Source: Streptomyces novaecaesareae
GTDB taxonomy: Bacteria; Actinomycetota; Actinomycetes; Streptomycetales; Streptomycetaceae
DNA: 39,192 bases
NCBI RefSeq assembly: GCF_000716875.1
Contig: NZ_JNWQ01000065.1
Span: 1-39,192 of the forward strand
Direction: 5' to 3'
Shown: positions 1-7,659 of the stretch, piece after piece
Numbering within the stretch: position 1 is the first letter of the stretch
Layout of the letters: each line of letters begins with the position of its first letter
The notes under the pieces: model-generated
Seen by the model: the letters and a program-made list of their open reading frames with translations, nothing else
Databases searched by the model: none
Told to the model about the DNA's origin: nothing
Translations under genes and position numbers: made by a program

Positions 1-1
1 G

Positions 2-292
2 GGCGCGGCCGTCGGCGCCTCGCGTGCCGCCGTCGACGCGGGCTGGTACCCGCACAGCAGCCAGGTCGGCCAGACCGGCAAGCAGGTCTCCCCGCAGCTC
101 TACATCGCGGCGGGCATTTCCGGTGCCATCCAGCACCGGGCCGGCATGCAGACCTCGAAGACCATCGTGGCCGTCAACAAGGACCCCGAGGCCCCGATCT
201 TCGAGCTGGTCGACTACGGCGTGGTCGGCGACCTCTTCCAGGTGCCTCCGTCGTTCCCTGCGGAGCGCGGACGGACCGGTGGCGCCCCGTAG
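2..292 (+). CDS. etfA: Electron transfer flavoprotein alpha subunit, C-terminal fragment
   Basis: This is the last 96 codons of an ETF alpha subunit, cut by the left end of the window. ETF alpha binds FAD and, with EtfB, passes electrons from acyl-CoA dehydrogenases to the respiratory chain. The visible part carries the family's FAD-binding segment ([19 protein letters not shown], then [12 protein letters not shown]) followed by [25 protein letters not shown], typical of the C-terminal domain. After LFQV the last residues ([15 protein letters not shown]) do not resemble the usual tail, which runs roughly VVP-LT-EI-KRKG. The tail is therefore either divergent or read out of frame. EtfB would be expected upstream, outside the window. 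Identity is secure; the exact end is less so. Confidence 0.93.
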   Translation, partial: GAAVGASRAAVDAGWYPHSSQVGQTGKQVSPQLYIAAGISGAIQHRAGMQTSKTIVAVNKDPEAPIFELVDYGVVGDLFQVPPSFPAERGRTGGAP

Positions 293-319
293 AGTCGGCG
301 CGGGCGCGTGACGTTCGGG

Positions 320-456
320 CATGAGCCGGGCTCATGCTGCGGTCATGAGCTGGGCTCATGACCTGGACGCGTGATGTGCGGGGCATGAGTTGACCGCATG
401 ACCCGGGCGTGTGGCGTGCGGGGCATGAGTTGACCGCATGACCTGAACGTGTGACC
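320..456. repeat. Palindromes and 40-bp tandem repeats between etfA and the acyl-CoA synthetase
   Basis: Two inverted repeats come first: CATGAGCC-G-GGCTCATG at 320-336 and CATGAGC-TGG-GCTCATG at 344-360. A tandem repeat of about 40 bp follows, with units at 361-400 and 401-440 and a partial third from 441. The two full units share an identical 28-bp core (376-403 and 416-443) ending GTTGACCGCATGACC. Nothing in the block looks coding. It could terminate etfA transcription, bind a regulator of the next gene, or be a slippage-prone minisatellite. Confidence 0.8.
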
Positions 457-525
457 CGCACGGTGTGACGTTCAGGGCGTGCAGGGCGTGACGCAATGGC
501 GTGGGACGAGGGCGAGGACGGTGGC

Positions 526-1947
526 ATGGCACTGCTGACGGCACTTCAGGGCGGTTTCGGCGACGCGGCGGACGCGCTGCGGATCGACGGCCGGACGCTC
601 TCCCGGGAGGACCTGCTGGGCGCGGCGACCGCCGTCGCCGACCGGGTGGCCGGTGCCCCCGCGCTGGCGGTGCTCGCCCGGCCCACCGTCGAGACGGTGA
701 CCGCCGTGGTGGGCGGCCTGCTGGCGGGCGTTCCGGTGGTGCCGCTGCCGCCCGACTCGGGGCCCAAGGAACGCGAGCACATCCTGGGTGACTCGGGCGC
801 GGCCCTGCTCGCGCACGCCGTCGGGGAAACGCTGCCGGAGGGCACCCCGGTGGAGGGGCTGCCGGTCGATCCAGGCCAGCGCTCCGCCGCCACGTACGCC
901 GAACCGGCCGCGGAGTCGACCGGCTTCGTGCTCTACACCTCGGGCACCACCGGCGCGCCCAAGGGGGCGGTGATCCGGCGCGAGGCGATCGCCGCCGACC
1001 TGGAGGCCCTGGCCGCGGCGTGGCGGTGGACCGCCGAGGACACCCTCGTCCACGGCCTGCCGCTGTTCCACGTGCACGGACTGCTGCTCGGCGTGCTCGG
1101 CGCCCTGCGCACCGGGAGCCGGCTGGTGCACACCGGACGGCCCACCCCGGAGGCGTACGCGGCGGCCGGCGGCAGCCTCTACTTCGGGGTGCCCACCGTC
1201 TGGTCCCGGCTGGCGGCGGACCCGGAGGCGGCCGCCCGGCTGGCCTCGGCCCGGCTGCTGGTCTCCGGGAGTGCACCCCTGCCCGTGCCGGTGTTCGAGA
1301 AGCTGGCGGCGCTCACCGGGCACGCCCCGATCGAGCGGTACGGGATGACCGAATCGCTGATCACCGTCAGCACCCGGGCGGACGGCGAGCGGCGCCCCGG
1401 AAGTGTCGGGCTGCCCGTGGACGGGGTGCGCACCCGGCTGGTCGGCGAGGACGGCGAGCCGGTGCCGTACGACGGGGAGACCGTCGGTGAGCTGCAGGTT
1501 TGCGGACCGACGCTGTTCAGCGGGTACCTCAACCGACCGGACGCGGACGCCGAGGCGTGGACGGCGGACGGCTGGTTCCGCACCGGTGACGTCGCGGTGA
1601 TCGGGGCGGACGGCTTCCACCGGATCGTCGGCCGCGCCTCGGTGGACCTGATCAAGAGCGGCGGCTACCGGATCGGCGCGGGCGAGGTGGAGGCCGCGCT
1701 GCGGGACCACCCGTCGGTCGCCGACGCGGCGGTGGTCGGCGTGCCGGACGAGGACCTCGGCCAGGCGATCGTCGCCTACGTCATCCCGGACGGCGCCGTG
1801 ACGGGGGACCAGCTGACGGCCTTTGTGGCGGAGCGGCTCTCGGTGCACAAGCGGCCGCGCCGAGTCGTCCTGGTACCCGAACTGCCCAGGAACGCCCTGG
1901 GAAAGGTGCTGAAGAAGCAGCTGCTCGCGGAGGCCGGCGGCCGGTGA
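526..1947 (+). CDS. matB: Malonyl/methylmalonyl-CoA synthetase-type acyl-CoA synthetase (MatB-like)
   Basis: Member of the ANL (AMP-forming) superfamily, 473 aa from this start. It should activate a small carboxylate with ATP and CoA through an acyl-adenylate. The P-loop motif YTSGTTGAPKG lies near residues 137-147, LPLFHVHG follows, the A5-type motif ERYGMTES is near residue 270, GWFRTGD follows, and the C-terminal lysine motif is RNALGKVLKK. The length and the blocks LPLFHVHG, RLLVSGSAPLP, RYGMTE and ADGERRPGSVG closely match Streptomyces MatB as I remember it; there, arginines in RYGMTE and in the following loop hold the free carboxylate. I chose ATG 526 over ATG 496 because GAGG at 514-517 sits 8 nt upstream and the N-terminus (MALLTAL) then lines up with the family. 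Substrate is inferred. Confidence 0.8.
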   Translation: MALLTALQGGFGDAADALRIDGRTLSREDLLGAATAVADRVAGAPALAVLARPTVETVTAVVGGLLAGVPVVPLPPDSGPKEREHILGDSGAALLAHAVGETLPEGTPVEGLPVDPGQRSAATYAEPAAESTGFVLYTSGTTGAPKGAVIRREAIAADLEALAAAWRWTAEDTLVHGLPLFHVHGLLLGVLGALRTGSRLVHTGRPTPEAYAAAGGSLYFGVPTVWSRLAADPEAAARLASARLLVSGSAPLPVPVFEKLAALTGHAPIERYGMTESLITVSTRADGERRPGSVGLPVDGVRTRLVGEDGEPVPYDGETVGELQVCGPTLFSGYLNRPDADAEAWTADGWFRTGDVAVIGADGFHRIVGRASVDLIKSGGYRIGAGEVEAALRDHPSVADAAVVGVPDEDLGQAIVAYVIPDGAVTGDQLTAFVAERLSVHKRPRRVVLVPELPRNALGKVLKKQLLAEAGGR

Positions 1948-2083
1948 TGAGGGGGCGTCGGACCGCTCCCCGGTGACGGGCTCTCACCCTGATGCGGCGT
2001 CGGTGCTCGCCGCCCGTGCCCCTTCCATTTGGCGCACTCCACTGCGCGCCGTGTGCGGACGCGTGCCTAACGTGACACGCAGG

Positions 2084-2200
2084 CAGAACTGAATCCCTGG
2101 GCGAGACGCCGCGGCTTCCGGTCGCAGGGCCGGAGGCCGCGGCGCGTCGGGCAGGGTCTGCCGAGCCGTACGAACCGGTGGTGCCGGGCGTACGGCGAGT
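2084..2200 (+). promoter_or_regulatory. Structured 5' leader upstream of the NlpC/P60 gene
   Basis: Three consecutive hairpins precede the endopeptidase gene. The first has a fully paired 14-bp stem (2108-2121 with 2130-2143, one G-U pair) and an 8-nt loop. A 5-bp stem follows (2150-2154 with 2158-2162). The third is an 8-bp perfect stem, GCCGTACG (2165-2172) with CGTACGGC (2189-2196), enclosing a further CCGG/CCGG pairing. Actinobacterial cell-wall hydrolase genes are often controlled by c-di-AMP (ydaO-type) riboswitches. CTGAATCC at about 2087 and CCGAGCCGTACGAACC near 2161 loosely recall that class, but the hallmark GGGGTGAATC and CCGTCAGCTAACC strings are absent. A structured leader is well supported; a riboswitch is speculative. 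Confidence 0.45.
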
Positions 2201-2273
2201 TCGAAGCAGGTCCGCAGCCGCCGGTCCGGCGGCCGTCCGCATGCGATTCGCAGCAGTGAAGGAAGTCAGCAGG

Positions 2274-3140
2274 ATGACCACCGTCAATACCGGCGCGCCG
2301 GATGCCGCCGACGAACCGACCGGGCAGCAGGACGCTGCCACCGCCCGTTCCTCCCGTCCGTCCCGGGCCGCGCGGCTCCGCCGGGGGATAGGCATGGTGG
2401 CCGTGATCGCGACCGGAGCGGGTGTGTTCGGCCTCGGCACGGGCGTGAGCCCCGCGGCCGCCGAGTCCGCGCCGGCGCACGCCGGGTGGGACGGCTCGCG
2501 GTACTGGTTCAAGAACAGCCAGGGGCAGTGGCGCTGGACCTCGCACTACAGCGTCTACGTGGCGCGGACCGGAAGCGGGACCAAGCCGTCGAGCGGCGCG
2601 AAGTCGAGCGGGGGCATCAAGCAGGGGTGGGACGGGTCGCGCTACTGGTTCCGCAACAGCAAGGGCGAGTGGCGCTGGACCTCGCACTACGAGATCTACC
2701 TGGCGCGGACCGGGGGCGGCTCCTCCTCGGGCTCCTCGGGCTCCTCGGGCTCGTCCCATGACTCGGTCGCCGAGGACCGCGACGTCGAGACCTCCGTGCA
2801 GTACGCGCTCGCCCAACTGGGCAAGCCGTTCCGGACGGCGGGCAACGGGCCGGACGGGTACGACTGCTCCGGCCTGGTCCAGCAGGCGTTCAGACGCGGC
2901 GGCATCGACCTGCCGCGGGTCGCCAACGACCAGTACGCGGCGACCACGCCGATCACGGCGAGTCAGCTGCGCCGCGGCGACCTGCTGTTCTGGTCGCCGG
3001 ACGGGACCGAACGGGGCATCCAGCACGTAGCGATCTACCTGGGCAACAACCAGTACGTGGAGGCCGCACGGCCGGGGACCAACATCCGGATCTCGGGGAT
3101 CAGCAGCGGCTACTACCCGGCGTACATGGGGCGGCCGTAG
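2274..3140 (+). CDS. Secreted NlpC/P60 peptidoglycan endopeptidase with two WDGSRYW repeats
   Basis: 288 aa. The N-terminus has a basic stretch (RAARLRRG) and a hydrophobic segment ending in [10 protein letters not shown], consistent with a signal peptide. Two nearly identical 30-residue repeats follow, at about 71-100 and 118-147 (start GWDGSRYWF, end WRWTSHY-x-YxARTG), joined by a Ser/Gly/Lys-rich linker. A Ser/Gly linker leads to the NlpC/P60 domain (about 165-288). The catalytic Cys is in YDCSGL (C198) and the catalytic His in QHVAIYLG (H251). The enzyme should cut stem-peptide bonds in the wall; the aromatic repeats may bind wall polymer (inference). ATG 2274 is preceded by a purine-rich AGGAAGTCAGCAGG segment. 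An upstream in-frame ATG at 2178 falls inside the structured leader and is less likely. Confidence 0.9.
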   Translation: MTTVNTGAPDAADEPTGQQDAATARSSRPSRAARLRRGIGMVAVIATGAGVFGLGTGVSPAAAESAPAHAGWDGSRYWFKNSQGQWRWTSHYSVYVARTGSGTKPSSGAKSSGGIKQGWDGSRYWFRNSKGEWRWTSHYEIYLARTGGGSSSGSSGSSGSSHDSVAEDRDVETSVQYALAQLGKPFRTAGNGPDGYDCSGLVQQAFRRGGIDLPRVANDQYAATTPITASQLRRGDLLFWSPDGTERGIQHVAIYLGNNQYVEAARPGTNIRISGISSGYYPAYMGRP

Positions 3141-3260
3141 CGCTGCCGCCGGTTCGCGGGTCGGGGGCGTCCGTTCCGGCGGGTGCCCCCGACGCGTGTC
3201 GCAGTCGCTCGGCGCGGGCGGTTGTCGCGGTCGGAGCGCGGTGAGAGGCCGGTTGCGCGG

Positions 3261-3680
3261 TCAGAGGTCGGCCGGGCGGGGGAGGGCGGCGCGGGCGCCG
3301 AGGGCGGTGACGGCGAAGGCCCCGGCGGCGGCATCGGTGAGCCCGGCGCCGCGGGCGAGTTCGGCGGCGAGGGCGCCGCAGAACACGTCGCCGGCTCCGG
3401 TGGTGTCGACCACCCGGACCGCGGGGGCGGGCAGCCGGATCAGCCGTCCGTCGGCGGCGACCAGGGCGCCGTCGCCGCCGAGGGTGATCACGGCGCCCTC
3501 GGCGCGGGCGGCGAGGGCCCGGGCGGCCTCGGCGACGTCCGTGGCGCCGGTGAGCTGGCGGGCCTCGACGGCGTTGGCGACGACCAGCGGGCGGCGCCCG
3601 GTCGGGCCGGGCTCCGGCAGTGCGCCGGCCGGGGCGGTGTTGTGCAGCCAGCGGGTGGCGCCGGAGGGGCCTGCGGCGGG
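3261..3680 (-). pseudogene. PfkB-family sugar kinase (ribokinase-like), 5'-truncated remnant
   Basis: The reading frame ending at 3261 encodes only the C-terminal half of a PfkB carbohydrate kinase. A segment like NTAPAGALP is followed by [28 protein letters not shown] and the diagnostic signature [22 protein letters not shown], which holds the catalytic Asp and anion hole, and then a normal C-terminus. Family members are about 300 aa; here roughly 130 residues are recognisable. Upstream in frame the sequence becomes non-homologous (Arg/Pro-rich), with no start codon and no N-terminal sugar-binding domain. It looks like a decaying gene that lost its 5' half; the left border of homology, near 3650-3690, is approximate. 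A functional half-kinase is unlikely because the substrate-binding lid is missing. Confidence 0.8.
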
Positions 3681-3900
3681 GAGGGCGGGATGTAGACCGG
3701 TCTGCATATTTTCGGGCGCGAGTTCCTGGCCTGGGCACATGCCGCTGTCACGGGGCAGGACGGGGCGCGCGGACCGGCGCCGACGGGCAGGCATGGGGAG
3801 CGGCGTGGGGCGGGTACCACCACGGGTGGCGCTGGTTCGGCCGACGGGGGCGCTGCCCGGTGCGAACGGCATCGGGGGAAGTCTAGGGGCAGGGGACGTT

Positions 3901-4968
3901 GTGATCGTCTGGGTCAATGGCACATTCGGGGCGGGCAAGACCAGTGCCTGCCGCGAGCTGGTGGAACTGCTGCCCGGGAGCGTGCTCTTCGATCCCGAGC
4001 TGGTGGGCTTCGGCCTGCGTCGGATGCTCCCGGCCGACCGGCTGGCGACGGTGTCGGACTTCCAGGACCTGGCGGCCTGGCGCCGCCTCGTCCCCGAGAC
4101 GGCGGCCGCGCTGCTCACCGAGGTCGGGGGACCGCTGGTGGTCCCGATGACCCTGCTCAGAGAGGACTACCGGGACGAGATCTTCGGCGACCTCGCCTCC
4201 CACGGGATCACGGTGCACCACGTCGTGCTGGACCCAGAAGAAACGATCCTGCGAGACCGCATCGCCCATCGCGACGAGTGCCCGGGCGACCCGGAGGCCA
4301 GCGAACGGGTCCGCACCTGGTGCCTCGAACACCTGCCCCGCTACCGCGCCGCCCGCCGCTGGCTGGTCGGGGACGCCAGGATGGTCGACACCAGCGAGCT
4401 CACCCCCCGGGAGACCGCCCTCCGGATCGCCGAACTCGTCCGGGTCGGCGCAGCGCGCTGCCCGATCGTCCAGACCCCGGACCCGACCGGGGACACCGTC
4501 GCCTCCGGCGTCCTGTTCTTCGACGAACAGGACCGGGTCCTCCTCGTCGACCCGGTCTACAAGCCCGACTGGGACTTCCCGGGCGGCGTCGTCGAGCGCG
4601 GCGAGGCTCCCACCGACGCCGCCCTGCGCGAGACCGCCGAGGAACTGGGCCTGCGCCTCGACCCCACCGGGCTGCGCCTGCTCGCCGTCGACTGGGAGCC
4701 GCGCACCGGCCCGCGCCGCGGCGGCCTGCGGCTGATGTACGACGGCGGCCTGCTGGACGCCACAGGCCGGCAGAACCTGCTGCTGCAGCCGGAAGAACTG
4801 CGCAGCTGGCGCTTCGTCACACTCGACGAGGCCGCCGAACTGCTGCCGCCGAGCCGGTACCGGCGCCTCGCGGCGGCGCTGGAGGCCCGGCGCAGTGGCG
4901 AGCTGCGGTACCTGGAGGCGGGCTGCCGGGTGGCGGTCGGACTGGCGAGCACGGCGGACGCGGCGTAG
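3901..4968 (+). CDS. TmrB-like P-loop kinase domain fused to a Nudix hydrolase domain
   Basis: 355 aa with two domains. Residues 1-180 begin [14 protein letters not shown] (Walker A, G7-T14) and continue with [24 protein letters not shown] and [17 protein letters not shown]. This order matches TmrB, the Bacillus tunicamycin-resistance ATP-binding protein. Residues from about 195 form a Nudix domain with an intact box, G229-x5-E235-x7-R243-E244-x2-E247-E248-x-G250, so the Mg-binding glutamates are present. The protein could phosphorylate or bind a small molecule at one end and hydrolyse a nucleoside-diphosphate derivative at the other; the substrate is unknown. GTG 3901 is chosen because AGGGG (3891-3895) lies 5 nt upstream and homology starts at residue 2. 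The longer in-frame extension to 3196 covers the antisense kinase remnant and looks non-coding. No partner genes are adjacent. Confidence 0.85.
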   Translation: MIVWVNGTFGAGKTSACRELVELLPGSVLFDPELVGFGLRRMLPADRLATVSDFQDLAAWRRLVPETAAALLTEVGGPLVVPMTLLREDYRDEIFGDLASHGITVHHVVLDPEETILRDRIAHRDECPGDPEASERVRTWCLEHLPRYRAARRWLVGDARMVDTSELTPRETALRIAELVRVGAARCPIVQTPDPTGDTVASGVLFFDEQDRVLLVDPVYKPDWDFPGGVVERGEAPTDAALRETAEELGLRLDPTGLRLLAVDWEPRTGPRRGGLRLMYDGGLLDATGRQNLLLQPEELRSWRFVTLDEAAELLPPSRYRRLAAALEARRSGELRYLEAGCRVAVGLASTADAA

Positions 4969-5210
4969 GGCGGGGGCCGAGGATTCCCGCCGGGCGTCGG
5001 CGGGCATGCCTGCGGGCGCCTCGTCGGTGCGGCCCGGCCGTGGCGTTGGCGTGAGCCCTGGCGTGGTTGGGCCGTGGCCCGGGCTGGCCCAGCTCGGCCG
5101 GCCTCGGGTTCGGGTTCGGTTTCGGTTTCGGTGAGGTCCGGCCGTGGTGCCGGGGTGGTCGGGGTCCACCGGGTTCGCCGGGCTGCCGGTGCGGGCGGGA
5201 GGATGGGGGC
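4969..5210. other. Gene-free stretch with short hexamer repeats
   Basis: No convincing gene is seen. The only structure is a short imperfect hexamer run (GGGTTC twice, then GGTTTC twice) at 5106-5129 and G/C-rich sequence before the DUF4184 start. The GGGAGG at about 5197-5202 serves as ribosome binding site for the next gene. Confidence 0.5.
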
Positions 5211-6107
5211 ATGCCGTTCACGCTGAGCCATCCCGCCGCCGTCCTGCCCCTGCTGCGCCGTGCCGGGGAGCGCGGCCCGCTGGTCGCGTCGGCGCTGGTC
5301 GCCGGGTCGATGGCGCCCGACGTGCCGTTCTTCGCCGAGTCACTGCTGTCCGGGGTCTACGGCCACGGCGGGTTGACGCACCGCTGGTGGGCTGTGCCGA
5401 CGCTGGACGTGGTGATCGCCGGTGCACTGGTGGCCGGTTGGCACGGCCTGCTGCGGGCGCCGCTGGTGGCGCTGCTGCCCGAGCGGTGGTCGGGCGGCGC
5501 CGAGGCGCTGACGGTGCGGCGGGCCGGGAGCGGGGGCGGTCCGGGCGTCACGGGTGCGGGCGTGGCGTGGTTCGCGGCGTCGGCGGCGATCGGCGCGGCC
5601 ACCCACGTCGGGTGGGACGCGTTCACGCACGGCGGCCGGCTGGGCGTGCGGCTGCTGCCCGTACTGGACCGGGAGGTGGCCGGGGTGCCGCTGTACGAGT
5701 CGCTGCAGTACGGCAGTTCGGCGCTCGCGCTGGCGGCGATGGGTGGCTGGGCGGCGCGTGCGGTGCGGGCCGTCGAGCCGGTGCGGCCGGCCGTCCGGCT
5801 CGCGCCCCGGACGCGGCGGGCCGCCGTCGCGGTGCTGGGCGCGGCGACGGCGGCCGGGGTGCTGCACCGGCTCAGCCCGTTGAAGCGGAACCTGGTGCCG
5901 GAGGTCTGCTTCGGCGCCGGGGCCGGGCTCGCGGTGGGTGCCGTCGGGTACGCGGCGGTGGTGGCGGCCGCCCGCCGGTTGCGCGGCGGGCGGCCGGGGG
6001 CCGGCCGGGACCAGGGCCCGAACGTCAGTCAGGCCCCGAACGTCCGTCAGGCCCCGAACGTCCGTCAGGCCTCGAACGTCCGTCAGACGGAGCGCAGTTC
6101 GGCGTAG
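5211..6107 (+). CDS. DUF4184 family membrane protein
   Basis: 298 aa. It starts with the family's hallmark MPFTLSHPAAVLPLLRR, then LVASALVAGSMAPDVPFF, HGGLTHRWW and later HVGWDAFTHGG. These give conserved His/Asp residues between hydrophobic helices (about 60-82, 120-140, 165-185, 205-225, 240-265). The arrangement recalls membrane-bound metal-dependent hydrolases, but no activity is established for DUF4184 as far as I know. ATG 5211 has GGGAGG about 8 nt upstream and gives the canonical N-terminus. The last 30 codons are an 18-bp tandem repeat (PNVRQA units) with no counterpart in the family. The 3' end overlaps the convergent dipeptidase gene by 25 bp, so the repeat probably arose at the gene junction and replaced or extended the tail. 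Confidence 0.85.
   Translation: MPFTLSHPAAVLPLLRRAGERGPLVASALVAGSMAPDVPFFAESLLSGVYGHGGLTHRWWAVPTLDVVIAGALVAGWHGLLRAPLVALLPERWSGGAEALTVRRAGSGGGPGVTGAGVAWFAASAAIGAATHVGWDAFTHGGRLGVRLLPVLDREVAGVPLYESLQYGSSALALAAMGGWAARAVRAVEPVRPAVRLAPRTRRAAVAVLGAATAAGVLHRLSPLKRNLVPEVCFGAGAGLAVGAVGYAAVVAAARRLRGGRPGAGRDQGPNVSQAPNVRQAPNVRQASNVRQTERSSA
6021..6090 (+). repeat. 18-bp tandem repeat at the convergent gene junction
   Basis: Three full units and one partial unit of an 18-bp repeat (consensus AACGTCCGTCAGGCCCCG) start at 6021, 6039, 6057 and 6075. They encode the PNVRQA repeats at the end of the DUF4184 protein. The last unit supplies the stop codon of the opposing dipeptidase gene (TCA at 6083-6085). Confidence 0.9.
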
Positions 6108-7447
6108 CGACGGAGGAACAGGGCCTCGGCGAGGGCCATCCGCTCCAGCTCCTGCGGATCCACGCTCTCGTTGACCGCGTGGATCTGGGTGGTCGGCTCC
6201 TCGACGCCGATCAGCACGATCTCGGCCTGCGGGTAGAGCGTGCGCAGGGTGTTGCAGAGCGGGATCGAGCCGCCCTCGCCGGAGGCGACCATCCCGGTGC
6301 CGAAGGCCTCGGCCATCGCCTCACCCATCGCCTCGTAGGCCGGGCCGGTGGTGTCGGCGCGGAACGGGGAGCCGCTGCCCCGGCGCTCGACGGTGAGCCG
6401 GGCACCGAGCGGGACCTGCGCCTCCAGGTGCGCGACCAGCGCGTCCTGGGCGGCGGAGGCGTCCGTGCCCGGCGGGACGCGCAGGCTGATCAGGGCCTTG
6501 GCGGCGGCCTGGACGGAGGACGTCGCGCCGATCACCGGCGGCGCGTCGATGCCGAGGACGGTGACGGACGGGCGGGCCCAGAGGCGGTCGGCGATGGTGC
6601 CGGTGCCAGTCAGGGCGACGCCGTCGAGCACCTTGGCGTCGGCGCGGAACTGCTCCTCCGGGTACTGCACGCCGTCCCAGGTCTGGTCGGCGGCCAGCCC
6701 GGCGACCGCGACGTCGCCGTTCCGGTCGTGCAGCGAGGCGAGGATCCGGACCAGGGACTGCAGCGCGTCGGGGGCGGCGCCGCCGAACGCCCCGGAGTGG
6801 AGGTTGCCGGCCAGGGTGGTGACCGAGGCCTCGACCACCGTCATGCCGCGCAGCGAGGCGGTCACCGTGGGCAGGCCGGCGGCGAAGTTGCCGGTGTCGC
6901 CGATGATGATGGCGTCGGCGGTGAGCAGCTCGGGGTGCGCCTCGGCGTAGCGCTCCAGGCCGCCGGTGCCCTGCTCCTCCGAGCCCTCGACGATGATCTT
7001 CAGGCTGACCGGGTAGGCGTCCCCGTACACCTGGCGCAGCGCCCGCAGGGCGGTCAGGTGCATCAGGATGTTGCCCTTGCAGTCGGCGGCGCCGCGCCCG
7101 TACCAGCGGCCGTCACGCTCGGTCAGCTCGAAGGCCGGGCTGATCCAGGCGTCCTCGTCGAGCGGGGGCTGGACGTCGTAGTGCGAGTAGAGCAGGACGG
7201 TCGGCGCACCCGCGGGGCCGGGCAGCTCGGCGTAGACGGACTGGGTGCCGTCCGGGGTGTCGAGCAACTGCACGTTGGTCAGGCCCTCGGCGGCGAACGC
7301 GTCGGCGACCCAGCGCGCGGCCTTCTCGCACTCCTCGACCGGGAACTGGCGCGGGTCGGCGACCGACGGGAACGCGACCAGCTCGGCGAGGTCGGTGCGG
7401 GCACGGTCCATCAGGGACCGGACGGCGTCGGCCAGGGGCTGTGACAT
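6083..7447 (-). CDS. M20 family dipeptidase (CNDP-like metallopeptidase)
   Basis: 454 aa, full length for cytosolic M20 dipeptidases, which cleave dipeptides with a di-zinc centre. The metal ligands are all visible: SHYDVQPP (H89, with the catalytic Asp D91), GRGAADCKG (bridging D122), EGSEEQGTGG (general base E157 and ligand E158), IIIGDTGN (Asp ligand) and the C-terminal IHAVNESV (His ligand). The lid/dimerisation domain carries GNLHSGAFGGAAPDA. ATG 7447 gives the normal N-terminus. The gene converges on DUF4184 with a 25-bp overlap and is divergent from the geranylgeranyl-reductase-like gene. Exact dipeptide preference cannot be read from the sequence. Confidence 0.93.
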   Translation of the reverse strand: MSQPLADAVRSLMDRARTDLAELVAFPSVADPRQFPVEECEKAARWVADAFAAEGLTNVQLLDTPDGTQSVYAELPGPAGAPTVLLYSHYDVQPPLDEDAWISPAFELTERDGRWYGRGAADCKGNILMHLTALRALRQVYGDAYPVSLKIIVEGSEEQGTGGLERYAEAHPELLTADAIIIGDTGNFAAGLPTVTASLRGMTVVEASVTTLAGNLHSGAFGGAAPDALQSLVRILASLHDRNGDVAVAGLAADQTWDGVQYPEEQFRADAKVLDGVALTGTGTIADRLWARPSVTVLGIDAPPVIGATSSVQAAAKALISLRVPPGTDASAAQDALVAHLEAQVPLGARLTVERRGSGSPFRADTTGPAYEAMGEAMAEAFGTGMVASGEGGSIPLCNTLRTLYPQAEIVLIGVEEPTTQIHAVNESVDPQELERMALAEALFLRRYAELRSV

Positions 7448-7645
7448 CGGGGCTCCGAAGGGATGGGGCCGCCCGTGGGGTGATGCGGGCGGAGGGTTCG
7501 GTTGGGGTACTGCCGATCATAGGCGGAGCGGTATCGGGTGGTCCGGGGCCGGGGGCGCCGGAGGGGGCGGGGCGGTTCGGGGCCGGGCGTGGGGGCGTTC
7601 GGGGTGTGCCGAGTGGTGCGGCGCCCGGTGGGGCGGGCGGACGCA

Positions 7646-7651
7646 TAGGAT
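7646..7651 (+). promoter_or_regulatory. -10 box TAGGAT of a probable leaderless promoter
   Basis: TAGGAT fits the actinobacterial TANNNT consensus and ends 8 nt before the GTG at 7660, so transcription would begin at or next to the start codon. AGGA inside the same element could instead act as a weak ribosome binding site. The rest of the gap 7448-7645 is G/C-rich with nothing further recognised. Confidence 0.5.
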
Positions 7652-7659
7652 TGCTCGAC

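Noticed and set aside
2084..2200. Confident c-di-AMP (ydaO) riboswitch
   Set aside because: The context and a few bases fit, but the conserved GGGGTGAATC and CCGTCAGCTAACC strings are absent, so it is reported only as a structured leader.
5144..7444. 766-residue open frame on the + strand
   Set aside because: It overlaps the DUF4184 gene in another frame and the dipeptidase on the opposite strand; the product is Arg/Gly/Ala-rich with no domain pattern.
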